Shown: in pieces, positions 16,461 to 25,364 of the stretch | Layout: every line of letters begins with the position of its first letter | Numbering within the stretch: the first letter of the stretch is position 1 | Source: Neisseria dentiae | GTDB lineage: Bacteria; Pseudomonadota; Gammaproteobacteria; Burkholderiales; Neisseriaceae | NCBI RefSeq assembly: GCF_024580525.1 | Contig: NZ_JANIKQ010000001.1 | Span: 308,364 to 372,363, forward strand | Direction: 5' to 3' | Length of the DNA stretch: 64,000 nucleotides | Notes under the pieces: generated by a model | What the model was told of the DNA's origin: nothing | The model's database searches: none | What the model saw: only the letters and a program-made list of their open reading frames with translations | Translations under genes and position numbers: made by a program

Positions 16461-18473
16461 ATGAAGAAAAACAGCATCAAACCCACGCTTTACGCGCTAT
16501 TGGGCAAACACGCCGACACCCCCGATTTTGTAGCCGTACTCAACGCCCTAACCGGTTTTCTGCGCAAGGGCGGCGCCAAACACGCTTCGGAACGCGTTGA
16601 CGCGCTGATTGAGATTTTCAGCGAAAACGAAACCCTGTGCCGCCAGTTTGCCAAACGCTTTTACACCTGGCTCGCGCAAGTGCGCATCTATCCCGCACTG
16701 GTGGGCTTGGGTATTTTTTCGCGCAGCGGTTTCGCGCGCGAGATGGGTATGCGCCTTTACGAGCGCTTCAGCCCTTCTTATAAAGATTTGAACAACCTGC
16801 GCGATATTTTTCTTTATCTCTTCCACTCGAAAAACGACGGCAGATGGCTCGCGGCCGTGTCGGCCAAACAATGGCTGAAACTCTACTGCCTGATCAGAAA
16901 CCACGCCGACACCGCCGCCGTTCAGACGGCCTCGCGCCAGCTCACGCAAGCGCGCCTGCACGCTTTGGAAATGCTTTCCGTGTGGGTGGCCGCCGAGGCG
17001 CTCGATCAGGATTTGATCCGCATCGAACCGCGCCTGCTCGACATCAACTCCGCCTTTATCGCCCTCCAGCGCGAAACCGCCAAGCTGGCCGAACACTACC
17101 AAACCGAAACCGCACCCTACGACACCGCCCATATCGAAGTGATGCTCGACCAATGCCGCAGCCAGATAGAACGCCTGCGCCGCCGCGGTACGGGCGCAGG
17201 TTCCGGCTCTTCGGTGAAAGTGGCCCACCTGATCGAACGGCTGGCGCAAACCGTAGAACGGCTCGAGCTGCTGCTCAATATCCAAACCGGCCGCCGCCCC
17301 GAATACCACACCGCCGTTCTGCTCGACTCGATGACCACCGCCGCCGTCGAACAGCGCAGCACCGACCAACTGTGGCACAGCAGCGTGAAAATGCTGGCCA
17401 AAAGCATCACCGAAAACAAAAGCAACCGCGGCGGGCACTACATCACCCGCAACCGCAGCGAATATTTCGCCATGCTGCGTTCGGCGGCAGGCGGCGGCGT
17501 GCTGATCGCATTGATGGCGCTGAACAAAATCCACATCGGCGGCATGGGCTTCAGCGAATTCACCACATCGCTGCTCAGCGGCCTGAACTATGGCTTAGGG
17601 TTTATGATGATCCAACTGTTGGGTCTGACCGTTGCCACCAAACAGCCCGCCATGACCGCCGCCAGCTTTGCCGAACAGGTGGAACACAACGAAAAGGGCC
17701 GCGCCGTCGATGTGAAACTCGCTTCGCTGCTGATAGACGTGGTGCGCTCGCAAAGCGTGGCCGTGTTCGGCAACGTCAGCGTGGCCGTGCTGCTGGCCGC
17801 ACTGATTTCGGTGGCGTTCGCCGCCAACACCGGCACGCCGATTTTGAGCGCCGACAACGTTGCCTACCAACTCAAATCGGTGCGCCCGTTCACCGAGCCG
17901 ACCCTGTGGTATGCCGCCATTGCCGGCGTGTGGCTGTTTTGCTCGGGCATTATCGCGGGCTTTTTCGACAACCGCGCCGACTATCTCGACCTGCGCCGCC
18001 GCCTCACCGTTAACCCGCTGCTCAGAAAAACCGTGCCGCTGCGTGCGCGCCAGCGTTTCGGCGACTATATCCACCGCAACTACGGCTCGATGATGGGTAA
18101 TTTCATTTTCGGTATGCTGCTGGGCATGACCGGCTACGTCGGCCACCTGCTCGACCTGCCGCTCGATATCCGCCATGTGGCGTTTTCGTCGGCCAACATC
18201 GGCTATGCCGCCGTAAGCGGCAATCTCGGCTTCACCGCCTTTATGATTACCCTCGCCGGCGTGCTGCTCATCGGCCTGGTCAACCTGCTGGTGAGCTTCG
18301 CCCTCGCCCTCACCGTTGCCCTGCGCGCCCGCGGCACCCATATCGACAGCGTGCCTGCGCTTTTAAAAAGCACTTGGTTGCAGATTAAAGCCAACCCCCT
18401 GCACTTGTTTTTCCCCGTGCAAATCGTTGCGGATGCAGCCAAAGGCGGAAAGGCCGAACACAAACAATCCTAA
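16461..18473 (+). CDS. Gcr-family protein ('site-specific recombinase' family), polytopic membrane protein
   Basis: This 670-residue protein matches the SpecificRecomb/Gcr family, first named in gonococcus as a recombinase. What is visible does not look like a recombinase: the N-terminal half is helical and soluble (ending about residue 340 with TENKSNRGGHYITRNRSEY), and the C-terminal half has about seven membrane segments (MGFSEFTTSLLSGLNYGLGF, NFIFGMLLGMTGYVGHLLDL, FMITLAGVLLIGLVNLLVSF). I see no serine- or tyrosine-recombinase catalytic motif. The true function is unknown. It starts 25 bases after repeat R1 and ends at a hairpin shared with the next, convergent gene. Confidence 0.8.
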   Translation: MKKNSIKPTLYALLGKHADTPDFVAVLNALTGFLRKGGAKHASERVDALIEIFSENETLCRQFAKRFYTWLAQVRIYPALVGLGIFSRSGFAREMGMRLYERFSPSYKDLNNLRDIFLYLFHSKNDGRWLAAVSAKQWLKLYCLIRNHADTAAVQTASRQLTQARLHALEMLSVWVAAEALDQDLIRIEPRLLDINSAFIALQRETAKLAEHYQTETAPYDTAHIEVMLDQCRSQIERLRRRGTGAGSGSSVKVAHLIERLAQTVERLELLLNIQTGRRPEYHTAVLLDSMTTAAVEQRSTDQLWHSSVKMLAKSITENKSNRGGHYITRNRSEYFAMLRSAAGGGVLIALMALNKIHIGGMGFSEFTTSLLSGLNYGLGFMMIQLLGLTVATKQPAMTAASFAEQVEHNEKGRAVDVKLASLLIDVVRSQSVAVFGNVSVAVLLAALISVAFAANTGTPILSADNVAYQLKSVRPFTEPTLWYAAIAGVWLFCSGIIAGFFDNRADYLDLRRRLTVNPLLRKTVPLRARQRFGDYIHRNYGSMMGNFIFGMLLGMTGYVGHLLDLPLDIRHVAFSSANIGYAAVSGNLGFTAFMITLAGVLLIGLVNLLVSFALALTVALRARGTHIDSVPALLKSTWLQIKANPLHLFFPVQIVADAAKGGKAEHKQS

Positions 18474-18505
18474 AATCCGGCACGGCGGATTCGGACAAAA
18501 GCAAA

Positions 18506-18535
18506 CAGGCCGTCTGAAACATTTCAGACGGCCTG
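18506..18535. terminator. Bidirectional uptake-sequence terminator
   Basis: Arms CAGGCCGTCTGAAA and complement with a tiny loop, between the convergent Gcr-family gene and the 58-residue membrane protein gene. Confidence 0.7.
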
Positions 18536-18560
18536 CCCAATTGTAAAATTCAAAACAGCC

Positions 18561-18737
18561 TCACCATGCACCCAGCACATACCACCCCAGCACCGCCAGC
18601 GCCACCGCCAAAAACACCCACGCGCTGATTTGCACGATTTCGTGCAGGGCGCGTTTCTGCCTGCGGTTAAACAGACGGTGCACCACCAAAGCAATCAGCG
18701 CAATCAGAAACGCAATGCGTAAAATGCGGCCTATCAT
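18561..18737 (-). CDS. Small membrane protein (58 residues, begins MIGRI)
   Basis: A short reading frame encoding MIGRILRIAFLIALIALVVH, a basic linker (RLFNRRQKRALHEIV) and a second hydrophobic segment (WVFLAVALAVLGWYVLGAW). Two membrane spans joined by a positive cytoplasmic loop, intact frame and placement between two hairpins (18506-18535 and 18766-18801) argue that it is a real gene. I believe Neisseria genomes carry an annotated small protein with this N-terminus, but its function is unknown to me. Confidence 0.65.
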   Translation of the reverse strand: MIGRILRIAFLIALIALVVHRLFNRRQKRALHEIVQISAWVFLAVALAVLGWYVLGAW

Positions 18738-18765
18738 AATATTCCGTTTTCCAAGCTCACCGAAG

Positions 18766-18801
18766 AGGCCGTCTGAAAGATTCGGATTTCAGACGGCCTT
18801 T
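18766..18801. terminator. Uptake-sequence hairpin upstream of the 58-residue membrane protein gene
   Basis: Arms AGGCCGTCTGAAA and complement around a short loop. No gene ends here on either strand, so it is more likely a leader or upstream structure of the small minus-strand gene than a gene-end terminator. The gap 18738-19066 otherwise holds the Correia-type element and the metX promoter. Confidence 0.45.
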
Positions 18802-18873
18802 GCAAAGCGTACACACAAAAACAGCGGCATATCCGCCGCAGCCGTATGCGCACACAAATCAAAACCAAACCGC

Positions 18874-19031
18874 TATAGCGGAAAAAACTTTATTTCTGCC
18901 ACGGCGTTGCTGCGCCTTAGCTCAAAGAGAACGATTTTGTAAGCCGCTAAAGCGGCAACAGAATCGGTTCCGTACTATTTGTACTGTCTGCGGCTTGCTG
19001 CCTTGTGGCAGAAATAAGTTTTTCCGCTATA
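18874..19031 (-). repeat. Correia-type element with variant terminal repeats (158 bp)
   Basis: The interior matches the Correia/NEMIS core I recall from N. meningitidis: (on the minus strand) GCCGCAGACAGTACAAATAG, then GGAACCGATTC, then CGTTCTCTTTGAGCTAAGG. The ends differ from the canonical repeat: both read TATAGCGGAAAAA followed by CTTATTTCTGCCA-like sequence rather than TATAGTGGATTAACAAAAATC. The element starts and ends with TATA, consistent with TA target duplication. It lies immediately upstream of metX. Confidence 0.85.
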
Positions 19032-19035
19032 TAAT
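19003..19035 (+). promoter_or_regulatory. Probable metX promoter at the Correia-element junction
   Basis: A perfect TATAAT occupies 19030-19035, formed where the end of the element (TATA) meets flanking AAT. The best upstream hexamer (TTGTGG, 19003-19008) has a long 21-base spacer, so the -35 is uncertain. The metX start is 31 bases downstream of the box. Confidence 0.5.
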
Positions 19036-19066
19036 AGCCGTTTTCCCGAATTTGCGCCTGCCCACC

Positions 19067-20209
19067 ATGACCGACAAAGCCGACGTTTGGATTGTAACCC
19101 CGCAGAAAATCGCGTTTGAAACGCCGCTCGCCCTGCAAAACGGCCAAACCCTGCCGCGCTTCGATCTGATGGTCGAAACCTACGGCACGCTCAACGCAAG
19201 CAAATCCAACGCCGTATTGGTCTGCCATGCCCTTTCGGGCAACCACCACGTTGCCGGCCGCCACTCGCCCGACGACAAACACCCCGGCTGGTGGGACAAC
19301 ATGGTCGGCCCCGGCAAACCCATCGACACCGACCGTTTTTTCGTGGTGGGGCTGAACAACCTCGGCGGCTGCCACGGCAGCACCGGCCCTTTGAGCATTA
19401 ATCCCGAAACCGGCGGAGAATACGGCGCCGATTTTCCCGTGGTAACGGTGAAAGACTGGGTACAGAGCCAAGCCCTTTTGGCCGACCATTTCGGCATCAG
19501 GCAGTGGGCGGCCGTTGTCGGCGGCAGCTTGGGCGGAATGCAGGCCCTGCAATGGACGATAGACTTCCCCGACCGCGTGCGCCACGCCCTCGTGATTGCC
19601 TCGGCCACCCGCCTTTCCGCGCAAAACATCGCCTTTAACGATGTGGCCCGCCAAGCCATCATCACAGACCCCGATTTCCACGACGGCCACTACCGCCGCC
19701 ATCAAACCGTGCCCCGCCGCGGCCTGCGTATCGCCCGCATGATGGGGCACATCACCTATCTTGCCGAACAGGGCTTGGGCAGAAAATTCGGCCGCAATAT
19801 GCACGCCGACGGCTACCAATACAGCTACGACGTTGAATTTGAAGTCGAATCCTATCTACGCTATCAGGGTGACAAATTCGCCGAGCGCTTCGATGCCAAC
19901 ACCTACCTGCGCATGACCAAAGCGTTGGATTATTTCGCCCCTGCCTCCGAGTTCGGCAACGATTTGGTGGCCACCCTCAAAACCGTGCAGGCCAAATTTT
20001 TCGTAGCAAGCTTCAGCACCGACTGGCGTTTCGCCCCCGCCCGCTCGCGCGCATTGGTAAAGCATTTGGTGAAAGCCGGAAAAAGCGTGCAGTATATCGA
20101 AGTGGAATCCCACCACGGCCACGATGCCTTTCTGATGACTGACGAACCCTATATCCGCGCCGTGCGCGCCTATATGAACAACGTAGCCGAGGAGTGCCGC
20201 CGTGACTGA
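19067..20209 (+). CDS. metX: Homoserine O-acyltransferase MetX
   Basis: First committed step of methionine synthesis: acylation of homoserine. The 380-residue alpha/beta hydrolase has nucleophile elbow [14 protein letters not shown], Asp in STDWRFAP and His in HHGHDAFL, forming the catalytic triad. Family annotation is homoserine O-acetyltransferase; some proteobacterial MetX proteins use succinyl-CoA instead, and sequence inspection alone does not settle this. The start [12 protein letters not shown] was preferred to a longer frame that runs through the Correia element. It overlaps metW by eight bases. Confidence 0.94.
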   Translation: MTDKADVWIVTPQKIAFETPLALQNGQTLPRFDLMVETYGTLNASKSNAVLVCHALSGNHHVAGRHSPDDKHPGWWDNMVGPGKPIDTDRFFVVGLNNLGGCHGSTGPLSINPETGGEYGADFPVVTVKDWVQSQALLADHFGIRQWAAVVGGSLGGMQALQWTIDFPDRVRHALVIASATRLSAQNIAFNDVARQAIITDPDFHDGHYRRHQTVPRRGLRIARMMGHITYLAEQGLGRKFGRNMHADGYQYSYDVEFEVESYLRYQGDKFAERFDANTYLRMTKALDYFAPASEFGNDLVATLKTVQAKFFVASFSTDWRFAPARSRALVKHLVKAGKSVQYIEVESHHGHDAFLMTDEPYIRAVRAYMNNVAEECRRD

Positions 20210-20786
20210 ACTGCGCGACGACTTACAACTGATTTACGATTGGATTCCCGCCGGCAGCCGCGTGTTGGATTTAGGCTGCGGCAAAGGCGAGCTGCTTTCC
20301 GCCCTGATTCGGGAAAAAAATTGCAGCGGCTACGGCGTGGAAATCGACACCGAAGGCGTGCTCGCCTCGATTGAACGCGGCATCAACGTGATACAGGCCG
20401 ATTTGGAACAAGGCTTGCAGGATTTCGATGCCGACAGCTTCGACATCATCGTGTTAAGCCAAACCATACAGGCCATGCAGAACACCGAAACCATCCTGCA
20501 AGACCTCACCCGTGTGGCCAAACAGGCCATCGTATCGTTCCCCAATTTCGGCTACTGGAAAAACCGCCTGCAAATCGGCCTGTTGGGCCATATGCCGGTG
20601 AGCGAGCGTATGCCTTACCAATGGTATAACACGCCCAATATCCACTGGTGCACCTTGCAGGATTTCGACCGCCTGTGCGCCAAAAACCATATCCGCGTGC
20701 TCGAGCGCACGGTGATGACCGCGGGCAGGCGCATCAACATCCTGCCCAACCTGCTCGGCAGCCTGGCGTTTTACCGCGTGGGCTAG
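20202..20786 (+). CDS. metW: Methionine biosynthesis protein MetW
   Basis: A 194-residue class I SAM methyltransferase-like protein with glycine-rich motif [13 protein letters not shown] and [24 protein letters not shown]. MetW proteins are nearly always coupled to metX in proteobacteria; metX is thought to need or be modulated by MetW. The eight-base overlap with metX implies coupled translation. A hairpin at 20818-20851 follows. Confidence 0.94.
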   Translation: MTELRDDLQLIYDWIPAGSRVLDLGCGKGELLSALIREKNCSGYGVEIDTEGVLASIERGINVIQADLEQGLQDFDADSFDIIVLSQTIQAMQNTETILQDLTRVAKQAIVSFPNFGYWKNRLQIGLLGHMPVSERMPYQWYNTPNIHWCTLQDFDRLCAKNHIRVLERTVMTAGRRINILPNLLGSLAFYRVG

Positions 20787-20817
20787 TTTGGTTTTGGGGT
20801 TGCTGTTAACAGACAAA

Positions 20818-20851
20818 CAGAGGCCGTCTGAAAGTTTTCAGACGGCCTCTG
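20818..20851. terminator. Uptake-sequence terminator between metW and the PAS gene
   Basis: Long perfect arms CAGAGGCCGTCTGAAA and complement with a tiny loop, shared by two convergent genes. Confidence 0.75.
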
Positions 20852-20883
20852 TTTGCTTCGGGCATGGCATCTTTAATCTCAGT

Positions 20884-21252
20884 TTATCCTTTCGGTGCTG
20901 CCGCACGGGCGATTGACAATGCTCCTTTCCGCCCTGTTTCTTCATCAACCACCACACAAAAGCCCACTTCGGCATAAATATATCCGCCGGCTTTGTTTAA
21001 CGCCTTGGTGCGCGCGGGCTTGCCGCCGTGTTTGGTTCTGCCCGTTTCGATGGCGGCGTAAAATCCCCGCCAATGCGGTTCGCGCAGATATTCGGGAATA
21101 ATAATATCGAGGCTTTGGCCGACGGCTTCTTCGGCGCTGAAACCGAACAGCATTTCAGAGGCGCGGTTCCAGAAACGGATAATACCCGTTTGGTCGGCGT
21201 AGATAACCGAATCGGTGGCTTGTTCGAGCATGGCTTGATAAGGCAGGTTCAT
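20884..21252 (-). CDS. Stand-alone PAS domain protein
   Basis: A 122-residue protein that is essentially one PAS domain: MLEQATDSVIYADQTGIIRF, WNRASEMLFGFSAEEAVGQS and LDIIIPEYLREPHWRGF, followed by the C-terminal sheet. There is no kinase, cyclase or DNA-binding output domain, so it must work with a partner or as a small sensor; ligand unknown. The start MNLPYQAM at 21252 is preferred because an AGGA ribosome site precedes it; a longer frame would run into the MITE-like element beginning 18 bases upstream. Confidence 0.8.
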   Translation of the reverse strand: MNLPYQAMLEQATDSVIYADQTGIIRFWNRASEMLFGFSAEEAVGQSLDIIIPEYLREPHWRGFYAAIETGRTKHGGKPARTKALNKAGGYIYAEVGFCVVVDEETGRKGALSIARAAAPKG

Positions 21253-21269
21253 GGCAGGGTTCCTTTTTT

Positions 21270-21503
21270 TATAGTGAGTGAATGAACACAAAAATCTACG
21301 GAGACCTTTGCCCCCAGATGTGGATGCAGTTCAAGGCGTAGCAGCGCAGCGAGTGCAGACATATCAAACAGATAGGCTAAGCGAGCGAGCAGTACCCTAA
21401 AGGGCATAAACGCACAATGAAGAAATGCGCCGCAGATGGGGGTTTTGCAAAAGTCTCCTACGGTGTCAGCGCACCTTGTATCTTTTTGTGTTCATTCACT
21501 ATA
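21270..21503. repeat. MITE-like element with nested inverted repeats (234 bp)
   Basis: The ends are imperfect inverted repeats (left TATAGTGAGTGAATGAACAC, right the complement of TATAGTGAATGAACACAAAA). Inside is a second inverted pair: CTACGGAGACCTTTGCCCCC on the left against GGGGGTTTTGCAAAAGTCTC on the right. No reading frame of note lies inside. The element begins 18 bases upstream of the PAS gene start and fills most of the 491-base gap 21253-21743. Confidence 0.7.
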
Positions 21504-21510
21504 TCAGACT

Positions 21511-21542
21511 TCAGGCCGTCTGAAAGTTTTCAGACGGCCTGA
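21511..21542. terminator. Uptake-sequence hairpin beside the MITE-like element
   Basis: Arms TCAGGCCGTCTGAAA and complement with a tiny loop. It is about 200 bases past the glnD stop with a repeat block in between, so a direct terminator role for glnD is uncertain. Confidence 0.5.
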
Positions 21543-21706
21543 AGCCTTTGCAAAAAAGCCGTTTTAATCCTGAATGTATTATATTTCGTCATACCCGTGC
21601 TCAACCCGAGTATCTCTTTTTCTTCTAAAACAAAAAGATGCTCGGGTCAAGCCCGAGCATGACGTAAGTGTTTTAAGGTGCCTAAAAGAGTTTCGCAAAG
21701 GTCTCA
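21543..21706. repeat. Paired-hairpin repeat block A (CTCGGG type)
   Basis: Two palindromes of the form ATRCTCGGGTCAAGCCCGAGYAT (a degenerate one at about 21589-21613, a clean one at 21639-21661) lie about 25 bases apart. The block is bounded by CCTTTGCAAAA on the left and CGCAAAGGTCTC on the right. Related blocks occur at 31590, 36270 and 50111; blocks with dRS3 palindromes in the same layout occur at 29621 and 56132. Confidence 0.7.
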
Positions 21707-21743
21707 GCCTCTGTTTATTTCAGACATCTGCGTCTATTGGCCG

Positions 21744-24302
21744 TTAAACCGATAATTGCGCCAGCAGCGCCTGTTTCAAGGCAAGCTGGTTTTTCGGGTT
21801 TTCCAGATGCGGGCTAAACAGCACGAAGCTGTCTTCCACGCGTTCGTCGAGGGTGGCGATTTTGGCGTAACGCAGGCTGATATCCTGGTCGGACAACACT
21901 TCGGCAACGTCGGCCAGCAGATAGGGGCGGTTGACGGCCACGATTTCGAGCGTGTACCAGCCCGGGTAATCCTGCTCGGCGGCCAGATGCACGCCCGGGG
22001 CGATGGGCAGGTGGCGGCTGCGGCGGCTGCGGATACCGCAGGCGGTGTGCTCGGCGGTGGTGTCGTAGCCGTGGATGAAATTGTTGATTTCGGCTTCGAG
22101 CGCGCTTTGCACATTAGGATAATCGGCGGCGGCATACTTGGGCGGTATCTGCACGATAAAGGTGTCGAGAATATAGCCGTGTTCGGTAACGAAGGCGCGC
22201 GCGGCGAGAATATCAAGGCCGTGGTGGCTGAAAATGCGGCACAGGCGGGCGAACAGGCGCGGTTGGTTGGGCATGAACACCATCACCTGCAAGGTGTCGC
22301 TCTCGGGCAGAATGCGGCTGCGCACCTGCGGCTGTTCGGTTTGGTGGACGAGGTTGGCGGTATGCCAGAGGATTTCGCGCAATTCGTGGCGCACGAAATA
22401 GGCCGAGCCGAGTGCCTGCCAGAGTTTCTGCTGCTGTTTTTCGGGCGTACCGGCACGGGTGAGCTGGTCGGCCGCGCCCTGCTGGCGGCGGCTGGTAATC
22501 ACGTGGCGGCTGCCGCTTTCGCCGGCAAAACGGCGGGCGGCGGCGTGAAAGAGGTTTTCCAATAAGCCGGCACGCCAGCTGTTCCACAGTTTGGGATTGG
22601 TGCCGCGGATGTCGGCAACGGTGAGCAGGTAAAGTGCGTTTAACCGCTCCTGTGTTTTCACGCGCCCGCAGAAGTTGTTGATCACGTCTGGGTCTTGAAT
22701 GTCTTCTTTCTGCGCCACCGCCGACATCAGCAGGTGGTCTTCCACCAGCCAGGCCAAGAGGTCGCTTTCTTCTTCGCTGAGAAAATGGTCGGCGGCAAAA
22801 CGGCGGGCGTCGGCAATGCCTTCTATCGAATGGTCGCCGCCGCGTCCTTTTGCAATGTCGTGAAACAGTGCGGCCAGATAAAGAATATGTTGTTTCTCGA
22901 ATGCGTGCATCAGTGCCGAGGCAAACGGCAGCTCGTGGCTGCGCGAATCCATCGCCAGGCGGCGCATATTGTGCAGCACGGTTAAAATATGGTCGTCCAC
23001 GGGGTAGATGTGGAACAGGTCGTGCTGAAGCAGGCCGACGATTTTATCCCAAGCAGGCAGATAGCGTTCGAGCGCGCCGTAGAGGTTGAGAAAGCGCATC
23101 ACATGGGTTAACCCTCCGCCGTGCTTGAAAAAACCGACGAAACGGCGGCGGTTTTCGGGATCGGCGTAAAACGCGCGGTTGATTTTGCGCGAAGCCGCCC
23201 ACCAGTTGCGCAGGGTTTTCGGGGCAAGCGTGATGATGTCGTTGCGCGTTTGCAAAATCTCCACCGCTTTCCACAAGTGCTCGGGGCGGCGGAAAAACAG
23301 TTTTTTGTCGTACACCGCCAGCTGGTTGCCCACTTGGTAGTAGTCGTCGTCGATGCGGTGGACGATGCGGTTGGCCTGCGAATACACGCGCCCGCGCAAC
23401 ATGGGCAGCAGAATGCCGTTGAGCTGCATCACGGTTTTGCTGGCTCGGTAAAACACCCGCATCAGTTTTTCGCTTTTGATGCGGTGGGCATCGTCGCGCC
23501 AGCCCATGTTTTCGGCCACCTGCGTTTGCAGGTCGAAAATCAGCCTGTCTTCGCTGCGTCCTGCCGCCAAGTGCAGGTCGATGCGGATGGCGGCCAGTTT
23601 TTTGTGGCTGTTGAGCAGCATCACAGCTTCGGGCCGGGTAACCACGCCTTGCGAAATCAGGGTGCTTAAAGGCGCATCCAACCCTTGCGCCCGCGCCAGC
23701 CACAGCATGGTGTGGATGTCGCGCAGGCCGCCGGGGCAGGTTTTGATGTTGGGTTCGAGCACCGCGCCCGAACCTTGCGATTTGGCGTGGCGCTGCTGCA
23801 TTTCCACCATTTTGGCTTCGATAAAGGCCGCGGTGTCGCGCTGCAACCCCATACGCTGCAAAAGCTGTTCGGCCAAAACATGGCTGCCGAACAGAAAACG
23901 GGCTTCGAGAAAAGCGGTGTCGCCGGTGATGTCTTCGCGCACGCTCTCGCACAGCTCTTCTACGCTGCCGATTTTCACGGCCGGCGAGAGCTGCATATCC
24001 CACAGCGCCTGCACGAAGATTTCGGCTTTTTCCTGCTGCTCCGTGAGCGGTTCGGGCGACACGATGGCCAGGTCGACATCGGAATAAGGATACATTTCGC
24101 CGCGCCCGAACCCGCCGGTGGCCAGCAGGCACAGCGGGCTGGCGGGGAAAAGCTCCAGCCACAACACCGCCAGCGCGCGCTCGATGGCTTTGGTGTAGTG
24201 CTCAAAAAACACCGGCGCACGCCGCTTGGCACAATAGGCCTCAACGGCCTGCTGTTTTTGGAATTTAAGGTCTTGCACGGCAGATTGGATCAGGGTTTGC
24301 AT
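21744..24302 (-). CDS. glnD: Bifunctional PII uridylyltransferase/uridylyl-removing enzyme GlnD
   Basis: GlnD senses glutamine and uridylylates or deuridylylates PII. The 852 residues have, in order, the nucleotidyltransferase motif [18 protein letters not shown] near residue 65, the HD domain ([19 protein letters not shown] near 480) and two C-terminal ACT domains ([16 protein letters not shown] and [19 protein letters not shown]). Length and order are normal. The substrate PII gene, with its target tyrosine intact, is at 40904 in this window. It is downstream of a lipoate ligase-like gene, separated by a hairpin at 24315-24342. Confidence 0.96.
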   Translation of the reverse strand: MQTLIQSAVQDLKFQKQQAVEAYCAKRRAPVFFEHYTKAIERALAVLWLELFPASPLCLLATGGFGRGEMYPYSDVDLAIVSPEPLTEQQEKAEIFVQALWDMQLSPAVKIGSVEELCESVREDITGDTAFLEARFLFGSHVLAEQLLQRMGLQRDTAAFIEAKMVEMQQRHAKSQGSGAVLEPNIKTCPGGLRDIHTMLWLARAQGLDAPLSTLISQGVVTRPEAVMLLNSHKKLAAIRIDLHLAAGRSEDRLIFDLQTQVAENMGWRDDAHRIKSEKLMRVFYRASKTVMQLNGILLPMLRGRVYSQANRIVHRIDDDYYQVGNQLAVYDKKLFFRRPEHLWKAVEILQTRNDIITLAPKTLRNWWAASRKINRAFYADPENRRRFVGFFKHGGGLTHVMRFLNLYGALERYLPAWDKIVGLLQHDLFHIYPVDDHILTVLHNMRRLAMDSRSHELPFASALMHAFEKQHILYLAALFHDIAKGRGGDHSIEGIADARRFAADHFLSEEESDLLAWLVEDHLLMSAVAQKEDIQDPDVINNFCGRVKTQERLNALYLLTVADIRGTNPKLWNSWRAGLLENLFHAAARRFAGESGSRHVITSRRQQGAADQLTRAGTPEKQQQKLWQALGSAYFVRHELREILWHTANLVHQTEQPQVRSRILPESDTLQVMVFMPNQPRLFARLCRIFSHHGLDILAARAFVTEHGYILDTFIVQIPPKYAAADYPNVQSALEAEINNFIHGYDTTAEHTACGIRSRRSRHLPIAPGVHLAAEQDYPGWYTLEIVAVNRPYLLADVAEVLSDQDISLRYAKIATLDERVEDSFVLFSPHLENPKNQLALKQALLAQLSV

Positions 24303-24314
24303 GGTGTTTTCCGC

Positions 24315-24342
24315 AGACCGTCCGAAACCTTTCAGACGGCCT
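24315..24342. terminator. Hairpin between the lipoate ligase-like gene and glnD
   Basis: Arms AGACCGTCCGAAA and AGGCCGTCTGAAA with two mismatches, formed by one intact and one degenerate uptake sequence. Confidence 0.5.
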
Positions 24343-24371
24343 TGAGTAATATTTCAATCACTATATTTCAA

Positions 24372-25091
24372 TCAAAAGAAGCCTTCGCCGAACGTTTCCG
24401 CTTCCAGCAACCGCACCAATTCAGCACAAACGTCTCCGGCGCCCGCCCCGCTCAACACGCCCACGGCGGTGGTTTTTTCGGGCAGATAGCGCACACCGCT
24501 GCCGAGTGCGGTTTCCAGCAAGTTGGCGCGTTCGGTCAAGCCGTGTGGATTATCCGCCAGAATCACGGCCGAAGAAAGTACGGTGTAGGCATCGGGCACG
24601 CCCGGCAGGCGCTGCCAGCATTGGGCGGTGCCGGCGATTTTGCGGCCGTTGTGCGCCAGATTGAAACGGCCGTCGCAAAACGAACCGGAAACGGTTTGGT
24701 AACCGGTGTCGATGCCGAAAACGGCAAACAGCTTTTGCAGCAAGGCGCACAGCATCAGATAATGCCGCTCGGAAACCTGCAAGGGCTGCGCCGCAACGGC
24801 AGGATAGGCCAGTTGCAGGTTGACCACGTCGGCCGACTGCGGCACCACGCCGCCGCCGGTAAGCCGCACATGCACGGGCAGGCCGTCTGAAAGCAGGGTT
24901 GCGCAGGCTTCGTTAAAGCCCGCTTTGCTGCGGTAACTGCGCGGCACCACGATGCCGTCTGCCCCGCACCCCACCCAGGCAATGCCGCCTCCCGCTTTCA
25001 CGCCGGCATCAATCAAACGTTGTTCGCTCTCCGCCCAGCTGCGGGCGGCGGGGTTGAAGAAATGTTGGGGCTGCAAGGTGAAAACCGTCAT
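24372..25091 (-). CDS. Lipoate-protein ligase A-like protein (BPL/LPL family)
   Basis: A 239-residue protein of the biotin/lipoate ligase fold: HVRLTGGGVVPQSADVVNLQLAY matches the RRxxGGGxVxxD-type binding loop, and GSFCDGRFNLAHNGRKIAGTAQCW carries the lysine-containing lipoate-binding motif. Such proteins attach lipoate, or transfer octanoyl groups, to E2 and GcvH domains. The leading RR of classical LplA is replaced by VR, and the C-terminal accessory domain is absent, so it may be an LplA-like or octanoyltransferase-like paralogue rather than true LplA. The lipoyl-domain proteins LpdA and AceF are encoded at the far end of the window. Confidence 0.75.
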   Translation of the reverse strand: MTVFTLQPQHFFNPAARSWAESEQRLIDAGVKAGGGIAWVGCGADGIVVPRSYRSKAGFNEACATLLSDGLPVHVRLTGGGVVPQSADVVNLQLAYPAVAAQPLQVSERHYLMLCALLQKLFAVFGIDTGYQTVSGSFCDGRFNLAHNGRKIAGTAQCWQRLPGVPDAYTVLSSAVILADNPHGLTERANLLETALGSGVRYLPEKTTAVGVLSGAGAGDVCAELVRLLEAETFGEGFF

Positions 25092-25113
25092 CGCTCAGGC
25101 TCCGTCGTATGTT

Positions 25114-25300
25114 TTTTCAGACGGCTTGAAGCCGTCTGAACATAATGATGTTCACCGACTATTTATCGCTTTTTAAATCATACCGCAACCGTTTTTTGAG
25201 CCGTTATTCGATAAGCTGTTAACAAATATTACCATTCGGCATAATTTTATTCACAATTATTGAACAATGTTGACAAAGCGCAAAGAGTCATTTAATTTTT
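25114..25300 (+). promoter_or_regulatory. Upstream region of tctC with hairpin and candidate promoter
   Basis: The 273-base gap 25092-25364 holds an inverted uptake-sequence pair (25114-25139) near the divergent lipoate ligase-like gene, then AT-rich DNA. TTGACA at 25270-25275 is a perfect -35 match; the best following hexamer is TTTAAT at 25291-25296 with a short 15-base spacer, so the exact promoter is uncertain. Confidence 0.4.
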
Positions 25301-25364
25301 GCGCCACAACCTCTCTGAAGCTGCCGCGGCAGCTTTTAACACATATCAACCGGAGAAATTTGCC

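Noticed and set aside
16844..18013. 389-codon reading frame within the Gcr-family gene
   Set aside because: Arg/Pro/His-rich out-of-frame translation of a well-supported gene.
21292..21743. tRNA or small RNA gene in the gap before glnD
   Set aside because: All the visible structure is explained by the MITE-like element, an uptake-sequence hairpin and a paired-hairpin block.
23044..24162. 372-codon frame overlapping glnD on the same strand
   Set aside because: Out-of-frame shadow; glnD is supported by nucleotidyltransferase, HD and ACT motifs.
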